A stretch of DNA of 5,457 bases from an uncultured Bacteroidales bacterium. Its GTDB lineage: Bacteria; Bacteroidota; Bacteroidia; Bacteroidales; P3. Position numbers and translations under genes: made by a program. Positions 1 through 4,862 of the stretch are shown one piece after another. The stretch lies in contig CALEPD010000019.1 of the NCBI GenBank assembly GCA_937910265.1, positions 1 through 5,457 of the forward strand. The letters run 5' to 3'. Positions within the stretch are counted from its first letter, which is position 1. Every line of letters begins with the position of its first letter. The notes below the pieces were generated by a model. It ran no database searches. It was not told where the DNA came from and saw nothing but the letters and a program-made list of their open reading frames with translations.

Positions 1-59
1 TCGAACTCGCGACCCCATGCGTGACAGGCATGTATTCTAACCAACTGAACTACCGAACC
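1..59 (-). tRNA. tRNA-Asp(GTC), 3' part outside window
   Basis: Read on the minus strand, the gene starts at 59 with acceptor strand GGTTCGG. The D-arm GTTCAGTTGGTTAGAAT follows, then an anticodon arm with loop CTGTCAC. The anticodon is GTC (bases 25-23), which reads aspartate codons. The variable region and the start of the T-arm (GCGAGTTCGA) come next before the window edge cuts the gene. It aligns base for base with the E. coli tRNA-Asp layout from memory. About 59 of roughly 75 nucleotides are present, so the 3' acceptor strand and any encoded CCA cannot be judged. It is preceded by its own promoter at 102-132. Confidence 0.95.
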
Positions 60-101
60 ATTTACATTGTTTTAAAGAACTCTCCTTCTCAAATGCGAGT
101 G

Positions 102-132
102 CAAAAGTACGACATTTATTTCAATTGACAAA
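102..132 (-). promoter_or_regulatory. Bacteroidota-type promoter of tRNA-Asp
   Basis: On the minus strand the -33 element TTTG (132-129) is followed after 19 bases by the -7 element TACTTTTG (109-102). This is a full match to the Bacteroidota consensus TTTG, N19-21, TAnnTTTG. A/T tracts just upstream (131-160 on the plus strand) could act as an UP-like element. The predicted start lies within about 10 bases downstream, giving a leader of roughly 35-40 nucleotides before the mature tRNA. The same core and downstream GCACTCG recur at the tRNA-Glu promoter. Confidence 0.8.
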
Positions 133-549
133 ATTTTTTTTAATATTTTTTTTATTTCTTCTTGTATTTTATTGAAATACTGTAATTTGGTTCTATGACT
201 TTTTTGCAATACGGTGGGTTGTTTTAATGAAAAATGGTGCTGGAGTATGGGTTTTTGTTCCCAAAATGAGGATTTTTGGTGTTGTTTTTTGTTGTAATAT
301 TGTTGTGTTTCGCCTGTGGCTGCAATGTGGCGTTGTGCCCGCGAGGGGCGATGGTTGTGCTTGGTGGAATTACGGTAAGGACTAATTGTGGGTTGTTGAT
401 GTGATGCGGGTGTTTTTGTGGCTCTCCAGCATGGAGTGGTTGGGCTGGTGCTGCCGGATGATGGCGCTTTGGGTTCAATAGGTGGACTGGGGGGTGGGGC
501 GCCGTGGTTGTGCAATGGGGCTGCGGCCTGACCGTGGATTTGTGATATG
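133..549. other. Gene-free, strand-asymmetric G/T-rich stretch
   Basis: I find no supported gene here. Bases 133-180 are A/T tracts upstream of the tRNA-Asp promoter. From about 200 the plus strand becomes G/T-rich: a hand count over 241-540 gives about 118 G, 103 T, 41 C and 38 A. It contains scattered direct repeats (GTGGGTTGTT at 214-223 and 389-398; TGGTTGTGC at 352-360 and 505-513) and a short hairpin CTCCA-gca-TGGAG (424-436). A G-run cluster at 481-499 could form a two-tetrad quadruplex. Minus-strand open frames across it give low-complexity proteins rich in Pro, His, Gln and Thr, and the longest starts inside the rpsT terminator, so I do not call them genes. No Bacteroidota-type promoter was seen on the plus strand. 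It could be a decayed gene or an unrecognised RNA. Confidence 0.6.
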
Positions 550-575
550 AAAAAAGCCACTCGATTGAGTGGCTT
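550..575 (-). terminator. Rho-independent terminator of the tRNA-Glu/rpsT unit
   Basis: A perfect 8-bp stem (AGCCACTC at 555-562 pairing with GAGTGGCT at 567-574) has a 4-base loop. Read on the minus strand, a run of six T (555-550) follows it. It lies about 25 bases past the rpsT stop codon in the right orientation. Downstream DNA is gene-free until tRNA-Asp, which has its own promoter. Confidence 0.9.
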
Positions 576-599
576 GTATTTCTTTTCCTCTTGATGAGA

Positions 600-851
600 T
601 TACATAGCGTTAACTTGTCTCATCAGTTTTGACTTGAGGTTGGAAGCTTTGTTTTTGTGAATTACGGAACGTTTTGCCAACTTGTCGATGATGGAAATCA
701 TCTTAGGCATTTTTTCCGTAGCAACAGCCTTGTCGGTCAAAGCTCTAAAGTCACGGAGAGCATTACGCATGGTTTTGGCGTAATATCTGTTCTCAACTCT
801 TCTCTTCTCGTTAGAACGAATTCTTTTTTTTGCTGACTTGTGATGTGCCAT
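600..851 (-). CDS. rpsT: Small ribosomal subunit protein S20
   Basis: This 83-residue protein begins MAHHKSAKKRIRSNEKRR, the hallmark N-terminus of bacterial S20, which binds 16S rRNA early in 30S assembly. It is very basic throughout, as expected of a helical rRNA-binding protein, and includes HKNKASNLKSKL near the end. The E. coli protein is 87 residues, so this is full length. The ATG at 851 is the natural start because it gives the canonical N-terminus. The 22 bases before it are A/T-rich with no Shine-Dalgarno motif, as is common in Bacteroidota. No separate promoter is visible between it and tRNA-Glu 22 bases upstream, so it is probably co-transcribed with the tRNA and released by tRNA 3' processing. 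A strong terminator follows. Confidence 0.97.
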   Translation of the reverse strand: MAHHKSAKKRIRSNEKRRVENRYYAKTMRNALRDFRALTDKAVATEKMPKMISIIDKLAKRSVIHKNKASNLKSKLMRQVNAM

Positions 852-873
852 ATTATTATTTAATTTCTTTTTG

Positions 874-948
874 TACTCCGTGCGGGATTCGAACCCGCGA
901 TTTTGAGAATGAAAATCTCACGTCCTGGGCCAACTAGACGAACGGAGC
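874..948 (-). tRNA. tRNA-Glu(TTC)
   Basis: On the minus strand the 75-base gene runs from acceptor GCTCCGT (948-942) to ACGGAGT plus discriminator A (874). The first pair is a G-U wobble. The D-arm begins TCGTCTAG and ends GGAC. The anticodon arm has stem TGAGA/TCTCA and loop TTTTCAT, with anticodon TTC at 913-911. The T-arm is GCGGG-TTCGAAT-CCCGC. The next bases are CAA rather than CCA, so the 3' CCA must be added after transcription. It shares a promoter with rpsT, whose start codon is only 22 bases downstream. This tRNA's wobble U is a usual site of mnm5s2U-type modification in bacteria. Confidence 0.96.
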
Positions 949-975
949 GACTAATTTTGGTTTCAAAATCGAGTG

Positions 976-1007
976 CAAAGGTACAGCCTTTTTTTGAATT
1001 GACCAAA
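976..1007 (-). promoter_or_regulatory. Bacteroidota-type promoter of tRNA-Glu/rpsT
   Basis: On the minus strand TTTG (1007-1004) is followed after 20 bases by TACCTTTG (983-976), a full consensus match. A run of A/T lies just upstream (1008-1016). Downstream comes GCACTCG, identical to the tRNA-Asp promoter. The short leader can form an ATTTTG/CAAAAT hairpin (954-969) before the tRNA begins at 948. It lies between the tRNA and the end of the 225-residue gene, 34 bases past that gene's stop codon. Confidence 0.85.
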
Positions 1008-1040
1008 TTTTTTTTACTTCATGTTGTGAAAAAATAATTT

Positions 1041-1718
1041 TTATGCATCGTTATCTGCCTGAAAACGAAATCCTAAGCGCTTTGCCGTGACCATTGATTT
1101 TTTATTGAAACTGCTTCTCATTTCGCCTACCGAAACCACCTTGACATCGTCGTACGAAGGTGTCAAAAGATCAAAATTGCTTGAGTATTCGATGGCCGAT
1201 TCCAGTATGCCTTGCACAGTTTCGTTGTTTATCAGCGAGATAGAGAAATTGTTGTGCAACATTCCCAATTCACGTTTTCCTTCGATAAAGTAGTGTTTTT
1301 CCTTATTAACAAACACTCTGCCAATCATATAGCCAAGGTCGTTGTCGCGTTGGTAGTCGAACGAATCGGCGAGGAAATTATAAATATGTATCACGCCGCA
1401 ATAGGAGCGTTCGGAGTCTTCGCGTATGTATGGCGATTTCATGATTTGGTGGTCGCGCGAAAATTCAAACACATTTGTGTGAAGCATGAATATGAGTACA
1501 TCTTCGTCGAAACGTATCTCGAATTCGAAGTCGCCGCGGTCGGTGAATACGAAATTTAACTTTTTGTCCTGCAGTTTGTTTTCCTCGGCGAACAGGCCGA
1601 TGAGTTCGCGGGCCTGTGTGCGAAACATTTCGAATGCTTCCTTGGTGGCCAGATTTACGTTGCGTTTGAGTTCACCTTTTTTAAAGACTAAGGTTTTCAG
1701 CGATTCATTCAATTCCAT
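1041..1718 (-). CDS. Conserved-looking protein of unknown function (225 aa)
   Basis: I do not recognise the family. The protein is 225 residues, rich in charged residues, and has no signal peptide or membrane segment, so it is probably cytosolic. The N-terminal 50 residues look helical (ELNESLKTLVFKKGELKRN, then a stretch rich in Glu, Lys and Arg). The middle alternates charged and hydrophobic residues as in a beta sheet (residues 54-80, and FSRDHQIMKSPYIRED around 86-101). There is a single Cys (107, in RSYCGVIHIYNF), and the C-terminus is basic then acidic. Normal amino acid composition over the full length, and spurious frames on the other strand, favour this frame as real. The ATG at 1718 has no Shine-Dalgarno motif. 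It diverges from the NlpC/P60-CapA gene across 69 bases and ends just before the tRNA-Glu promoter. No hairpin terminator was seen after it. Confidence 0.85.
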   Translation of the reverse strand: MELNESLKTLVFKKGELKRNVNLATKEAFEMFRTQARELIGLFAEENKLQDKKLNFVFTDRGDFEFEIRFDEDVLIFMLHTNVFEFSRDHQIMKSPYIREDSERSYCGVIHIYNFLADSFDYQRDNDLGYMIGRVFVNKEKHYFIEGKRELGMLHNNFSISLINNETVQGILESAIEYSSNFDLLTPSYDDVKVVSVGEMRSSFNKKSMVTAKRLGFRFQADNDA

Positions 1719-1729
1719 GGCAAAAAATC

Positions 1730-1761
1730 TTTAAACATGTAACGCGTATACATATTATTTG
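1730..1761 (+). promoter_or_regulatory. Weak candidate promoter of the NlpC/P60-CapA gene
   Basis: TTTA at 1730-1733 is followed after 19 bases by TATTATTTG (1753-1761). This resembles TTTG, N19-21, TAnnTTTG but has one mismatch in the -33 element and one extra base in the -7 element. It would place transcription start some 20 bases before the ATG at 1788. I found no equally good promoter in the opposite direction for the 1041-1718 gene. Confidence 0.35.
1737..1753. promoter_or_regulatory. Imperfect palindrome in divergent intergenic region, possible operator
   Basis: ATGTAACGCGTATACAT has outer arms ATGTA/TACAT and a central self-complementary ACGCGT, offset by one base. It lies between the putative -33 and -7 elements of the plus-strand gene, a classic repressor position, and in the only spacer between two divergent genes. 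No regulator gene is visible nearby, and the motif is short enough to arise by chance. Confidence 0.3.
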
Positions 1762-1787
1762 GTATTTTTAGACGTTAATTTACCATC

Positions 1788-2975
1788 ATGAAAGAGATTG
1801 GAACCAAATATATATTAAATATCATCATATTATTGGTGCTTGCTGATGGACAGGCTATATCGCAGCAAAAGATAGTGGAGGCTGTGGGCGTTCTGCCCAG
1901 TGACATTATTCTGGAGGCTTCGCAACATTTGGGCAAGTCGTACCAATATGGCGGCAAGGGACCGTCGAGTTTCGACTGTGCCGGATTTGTGCAATATGTA
2001 TTCAAACAAAACGGCATATCGCTTCCTCCATCGTGCACGCACCAGTATCAGTCTGGAAAACATGTCAACAAGCGCGATTTGGAGGTGGGCGATTTGGTGT
2101 TTTTCGGAGGCCGCAAGCAGGCGAGGAGTATCGGCCATGTGGGCATTGTCACATCGGTTGATACTGCCACCAGTGTGTTTCAGTTTATACATGCCTCGCG
2201 TACAGGTGTGCGCTATTCCAAGTCGAACGAAGATTATTACAATTCCAGATATATATCTGCCTGCCGAGTACTGACCGATTTGAGTGATATGCCACAGGAA
2301 TTGCCGAAAATCGACATGGAGTTGGCGTTGGACCTCTATCCCCCTGATGAGAATGCGGTGTTTTCATATATGGCAGGTGAGAGTGTTGACACATGGATAC
2401 AGACCCACGGGTTGCCTTCCGAATGGGTGGAGGTGGGCAAGACCGATACGATATTCTTCCAGCTTTCCCATACACCACAGGCGCCTGTCGATCCCGAAAC
2501 GGAAGCGCTGTTCCGGTTGAAATATTATGAGCAGGACAACTTGAGCATCGGGTTGTGCGAGGTGAGCTATGAGGGCCATTGCCAACGCGAGTGGCATGGG
2601 CAGCAGGTGATGCAGGCAGTCCGTTCGTTGCGCGACTCGGTCGATGTCATGATTGTCTCCTTCCGCAGCAGTGATGACGATATTCTCGAAGCCCAGATTT
2701 TTGCTCATCTATGTGTTGGTTGTGGTGCCGACATGGTATGCTGTCATGGTATAGGAAACGTGCATACCATCGAGATGTATGAGGGACGCTTGATTGCCTA
2801 CGGACTTGGAAACGAATGTGCTCTCGGAAAAGAAGAGTCGCTCGACAATGTGTCGATTTATCTGAAGAACGATGGAAGTCTGCTTGGCGGGAAAATCGGA
2901 ACTTTTGTGAAGCATCAGATTTCGACCAGCGGTAAGCTTTCGCTCGGCGCAGACGGTAGTTTTATCCAAAATTAG
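1788..2975 (+). CDS. Secreted NlpC/P60 (C40) peptidase fused to a degenerate CapA-like domain
   Basis: This is a 395-residue envelope protein. Residues 1-25 look like a signal peptide (hydrophobic ILNIIILLVLADG, possible cleavage after AIS at 25). Residues 35-160 are an NlpC/P60 domain, the fold of cell-wall endopeptidases that cut D-Glu/diamino-acid bonds in peptidoglycan. Catalytic Cys64 lies in SFDCAGFVQYVF, His117 in IGHVGIV and the third polar residue, His135, in FIHAS; DLEVGDLVFF is also typical. Residues about 250-342 match the C-terminal part of CapA/PgsA-type metallophosphatases: DVMIV (286-290), GADMV (313-317), IEMYEGRLIAYGLGN (328-342). The usual HWG is FRS here, GHHPH is CHGIG, and the N-terminal metal motifs of CapA are absent, so this half is probably not a phosphatase. 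It may bind a ligand or be a relic. The peptidase half appears intact. The gene stands alone, divergent from 1041-1718 and convergent with the GNAT remnant. Confidence 0.9.
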   Translation: MKEIGTKYILNIIILLVLADGQAISQQKIVEAVGVLPSDIILEASQHLGKSYQYGGKGPSSFDCAGFVQYVFKQNGISLPPSCTHQYQSGKHVNKRDLEVGDLVFFGGRKQARSIGHVGIVTSVDTATSVFQFIHASRTGVRYSKSNEDYYNSRYISACRVLTDLSDMPQELPKIDMELALDLYPPDENAVFSYMAGESVDTWIQTHGLPSEWVEVGKTDTIFFQLSHTPQAPVDPETEALFRLKYYEQDNLSIGLCEVSYEGHCQREWHGQQVMQAVRSLRDSVDVMIVSFRSSDDDILEAQIFAHLCVGCGADMVCCHGIGNVHTIEMYEGRLIAYGLGNECALGKEESLDNVSIYLKNDGSLLGGKIGTFVKHQISTSGKLSLGADGSFIQN

Positions 2976-3025
2976 TTGGTCGCGGTCGGGTTGTTTCATT
3001 CGGTTGTGGCTGAGTGGTGCATGTC

Positions 3026-3056
3026 ATGCCGTTTGAGAAAGCCGACGGGCATTTTG
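3026..3056 (+). terminator. Weak candidate terminator after the NlpC/P60-CapA gene
   Basis: ATGCCGT (3026-3032) can pair with ACGGGCAT (3045-3052) with one bulged base across a 12-base loop, and TTTTG overlaps the end. It lies about 50 bases past the stop codon at 2975. The stem is imperfect and the T run short, so it may not work as a terminator. Confidence 0.3.
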
Positions 3057-3071
3057 TATGGCCAACCGTTT

Positions 3072-3314
3072 TTACTCGATGGGTTTTCGGTAGATATATG
3101 TCAGGTATTCGTCGGAATAGGTTTTCCATTCGTCGGATTTGAACTCTGCAACCTTCTCGAAATGGTGGTGTGCATAGTATTCGTGGTCGCACGATGAGTC
3201 GGTCCATAGGTAGACGGCTGAGTAACCGTTGCTTTTGGCAAGGTCCATCAGTTTTGCCAATAGTTGTTTGCCGCATCCTGTTTGCCTCGAATGGTAAAAA
3301 GGGGTAACTCCCAC
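3072..3314 (-). pseudogene. GNAT-family N-acetyltransferase, C-terminal remnant
   Basis: The readable 80 residues are the C-terminal half of a GNAT fold, which transfers acetyl from acetyl-CoA to an amine. The acetyl-CoA pyrophosphate loop is present as RQTGCGKQLL (residues 10-19, motif R-x-x-G-x-G). The helix LAKLMDLAKSNGY, strand AVYLWTD and the FEKVAEF/YIYRKPIE ending are also present. A whole GNAT domain is about 140-190 residues, so the first strands and helices are missing. The only in-frame start is a GTG at 3314. The frame stays open upstream to 3438, through the adk terminator hairpin, with no in-frame ATG, and residues before the GTG (PPPYNETT) could be more of the original protein. 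Only 130 bases separate the GTG from adk, too few for the missing half in any frame. Best read as a 5'-deleted pseudogene; a shortened expressed protein is possible. Confidence 0.65.
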
Positions 3315-3384
3315 CGTTGTCTCATTATATGGAGGAGGCTTGATGAATGAACATGCTTCAGGGGTGTGATTGCCCTGAATAATG

Positions 3385-3419
3385 AAAAGACTTACAAGAT
3401 TCCGATAATCTTGTAAGTC
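3385..3419 (-). terminator. Rho-independent terminator of adk
   Basis: A perfect 13-bp stem (3389-3401 with 3407-3419, arms GACTTACAAGATT and its complement) has a 5-base loop. On the minus strand it is followed by TTTTCATT. It starts 25 bases past the adk stop codon. There is no T run on the plus-strand side, so it acts on adk transcripts. Its presence means the GNAT remnant downstream is not simply read through from adk. Confidence 0.85.
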
Positions 3420-3444
3420 GGTTGTTGTTGCATGGCACTATGCG

Positions 3445-4014
3445 TCAACTCAGCATCTTTTCCAGAATTTTGCAGATGCGGTTGCTGGTTTCGCTTATTT
3501 CGCCACTGCCGTCGATACTGATCAGGATTCCTGAACCTTTGTAGTAGTCGAGCACGGGCTTGGTTTTAAGTTCGTATTCTTCAAGGCGGTGGTTGATGGT
3601 CTCTTCGGTGTCGTCGCTACGGTTTGATATAAGTGCGCGTTCGTGGATGCGCTTTACCAGAATTTCGCGGGGCATGTCGATAGAGATGACGTGGTTGAGA
3701 TGTTTGCCGTGGCGTGACAGAAGGAATTCGAGTGCCTGGGCTTGTTCTACTGTTCGGGGAAATCCATCGAGGATTAGTCCTTCGTCATGGGAGGAGATGG
3801 CTTGGTCGACAAGTTTGATGACGATGTCGTCGCCTACAAGGTCTCCGCGGTCCATGATGGCTTTGACTCTTAGTCCCAAGGGAGTGGCGTCGGCTACTTC
3901 TCGGCGTAGGAGGTCTCCGGTGGAGATGTGTACCATGTTGAATTTTTCTGCAATGAGATTGGCATGAGTTCCTTTGCCTGCACCTGGTGCGCCGAATAAA
4001 ACGATGTTTTTCAT
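3445..4014 (-). CDS. adk: Adenylate kinase, short-LID type
   Basis: This 189-residue cytosolic enzyme catalyses ATP + AMP to 2 ADP. The Walker A loop is GAPGAGKGT (8-16). AMP-site residues are in STGDLLRR (31-38, with Arg37), DGFPRT (83-88, with Arg87) and Gln91. Arg122, Arg126, Arg132 and Arg143 align with E. coli Arg119, Arg123, Arg156 and Arg167. The LID is reduced to a short loop between RIHERA and NRSDDTEET, which explains 189 rather than 214 residues. Unusual points are His17 where Gln is normal after GKGT, and NRSDD in place of the common SGRxDD. The start is the ATG at 4014, giving the canonical MKNIVLFGAPG; the frame runs 47 codons further upstream to 4155, but that would overlap the divergent gene and has no family similarity. 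It stands alone, without the hpt or obg neighbours I associate with adk in Bacteroides, so a second adk copy elsewhere cannot be excluded. Confidence 0.95.
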   Translation of the reverse strand: MKNIVLFGAPGAGKGTHANLIAEKFNMVHISTGDLLRREVADATPLGLRVKAIMDRGDLVGDDIVIKLVDQAISSHDEGLILDGFPRTVEQAQALEFLLSRHGKHLNHVISIDMPREILVKRIHERALISNRSDDTEETINHRLEEYELKTKPVLDYYKGSGILISIDGSGEISETSNRICKILEKMLS

Positions 4015-4054
4015 TTTTCCAGTTTTCGTTATCAATTTTTCTATATTATAAAAC

Positions 4055-4085
4055 ATTGCAAATACAGTGCCATAATCAATATTTG
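4055..4085 (+). promoter_or_regulatory. Candidate promoter of the Ig-like/two-helix membrane protein gene
   Basis: ATTG (4055-4058) is followed after 19 bases by AATATTTG (4078-4085), one mismatch in each element from the Bacteroidota consensus. It would give a leader of about 45 bases before the ATG at 4137. It overlaps the candidate adk promoter on the other strand. Confidence 0.35.
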
Positions 4086-4090
4086 GAAAA
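4059..4090 (-). promoter_or_regulatory. Candidate promoter of adk
   Basis: On the minus strand TTTT (4090-4087) is followed after 20 bases by TGTATTTG (4066-4059), one mismatch in each element from TTTG, N19-21, TAnnTTTG. The leader to the ATG at 4014 would be about 35-40 bases. The 122-base gap between adk and the divergent gene must hold both promoters. Confidence 0.4.
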
Positions 4091-4136
4091 TATTTCATAG
4101 CACTGTTTTTGGCATATTTATTGCATACGGTATGGT

Positions 4137-4673
4137 ATGAAACCAATGATAACATTTGTGGCCAATCGCAGTGTTGTGACTGAAGGCGATGTGGTGGAAA
4201 TAAGATGGGAGTGTAATAATGCCCAGCAAGTTTCGCTCGAGATTGATAATGGGTTTAAGAACACACAGATAGGTCTTGAGCCAACTGGTGTCAAGCGCTT
4301 CCGTCTGAATCGTTCGAAGGGCAATACGAAGTTGATTCTGACGGCTAATGTAAACGGCCGTGCATACAAAGAGGTGCAATATGTAAAGGTCAGGCCATTG
4401 AAGACTGTGCATGCCGAAACTGTCGACCACCAGGGCAATCCCATAGGCAAAGGCAAGCAGTGGCTGCAGGGAATTGTGACAAAATGTCATAAATTCCTCC
4501 GCAATTTCAAATACAATTGGGGTTTGATGCCCGAAAAGAAGCAAGTGGCTGGGAAAGCCTTGGGCATATTGCTTCTTGCGTCGCTGCTCACGATGATTTT
4601 CCCCAAGTTGCATGCCGTAGGACTTTTGGCCGTGACGGTTTATTTGGTGGTAGTCTTCGTCAAGAGAGGTTAG
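4137..4673 (+). CDS. Ig-like domain protein with two C-terminal membrane helices, function unknown
   Basis: This 178-residue protein has no known function that I can assign; it resembles hypothetical proteins I recall from Bacteroides. Residues 4-87 look like an Ig-like beta sandwich, with alternating strands such as DVVEIRWECNNAQQVSLEID, the segment RFRLNRSKGNTKLILTANVNG and a final strand QYVKVRP. A basic linker (about 103-140, rich in Lys and Arg) leads to two hydrophobic helices at about 141-155 and 159-175, ending in KRG. There is no signal peptide. By the positive-inside rule both ends should be cytoplasmic, placing the Ig-like part in the cytoplasm, which is unusual for that fold. The start is ATG 4137; Met4 (4146) is an alternative. 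A two-codon frame ATG-GTA-TGA at 4132-4140 overlaps the start. It diverges from adk. Confidence 0.88.
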   Translation: MKPMITFVANRSVVTEGDVVEIRWECNNAQQVSLEIDNGFKNTQIGLEPTGVKRFRLNRSKGNTKLILTANVNGRAYKEVQYVKVRPLKTVHAETVDHQGNPIGKGKQWLQGIVTKCHKFLRNFKYNWGLMPEKKQVAGKALGILLLASLLTMIFPKLHAVGLLAVTVYLVVVFVKRG

Positions 4674-4717
4674 CCTTGTTTTAGTCGCTTTCCATCATCT
4701 GCAGGCGGAGTGTTGTG

Positions 4718-4738
4718 CCCTGCCGCAGGGTTGCGTTT
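4718..4738 (+). terminator. Weak candidate terminator after the Ig-like membrane protein gene
   Basis: CCCTG-ccg-CAGGG (4718-4730) forms a tight 5-bp GC-rich hairpin about 45 bases past the stop codon at 4673, followed by TTGCGTTT. The T run is interrupted, so termination would be inefficient if it occurs. Confidence 0.35.
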
Positions 4739-4758
4739 ACTCGGACCATAGTCGGAGT
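4739..4758. repeat. Imperfect inverted repeat between two plus-strand genes
   Basis: ACTCgGAC-cata-GTCgGAGT pairs over seven of eight positions, with one G-G mismatch. It sits right after the GC hairpin at 4718-4730 and about 70 bases before the radical SAM promoter. There is no T run. It could be part of a compound terminator or a protein-binding site. Confidence 0.3.
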
Positions 4759-4809
4759 TGCCTCGGAGAATGTTCTGCTTTGGGCAAGTTTCTCGCAAAA
4801 CGCAGATTC

Positions 4810-4842
4810 TGTGCGCTACCTGAAAAAAAAAGACTATCTTTG
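4810..4842 (+). promoter_or_regulatory. Promoter of the radical SAM gene
   Basis: TATCTTTG (4835-4842) is a full match to the -7 consensus TAnnTTTG. TGTG (4810-4813) lies 21 bases upstream, one mismatch from TTTG. Nine consecutive A (4823-4831) fill part of the spacer. Transcription would start about 10-15 bases before the ATG at 4863, giving a very short leader without a Shine-Dalgarno motif. Because of it, the gene is probably not dependent on read-through from the gene upstream. Confidence 0.65.
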
Positions 4843-4862
4843 CAAAAACATTCACTCCAGCG

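Noticed and set aside
224..478. Open frame of 84 codons on the minus strand in another frame
   Set aside because: Same compositional bias and no recognisable motif.
72..560. Open frame of 162 codons on the minus strand
   Set aside because: Its start codon lies inside the rpsT terminator stem, its product is low-complexity (Pro, His, Gln, Thr, then Lys/Ile) and its length follows from the C/A-rich strand; it also crosses the tRNA-Asp promoter.
1087..1734. Plus-strand frames opposite the 225-residue gene
   Set aside because: They are overlapping fragments with unlikely composition; the minus-strand frame explains the region in full.
1830..2708. Minus-strand and other-frame ORFs across the NlpC/P60-CapA gene
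   Set aside because: The plus-strand frame carries clear domain motifs throughout; the others are shadows rich in Arg, Cys and Ser.
2962..3276. Frames overlapping the GNAT remnant on either strand
   Set aside because: No motif and no promoter; the GNAT frame has clear family features.
4015..4155. 47-codon N-terminal extension of adk
   Set aside because: It overlaps the start of the divergent gene, contains the likely promoter region and precedes the canonical adk start MKNIVLFGAPG.
4670..4855. 61-codon minus-strand frame between two plus-strand genes
   Set aside because: It is antisense to the radical SAM promoter, has no promoter of its own and no recognisable domain.
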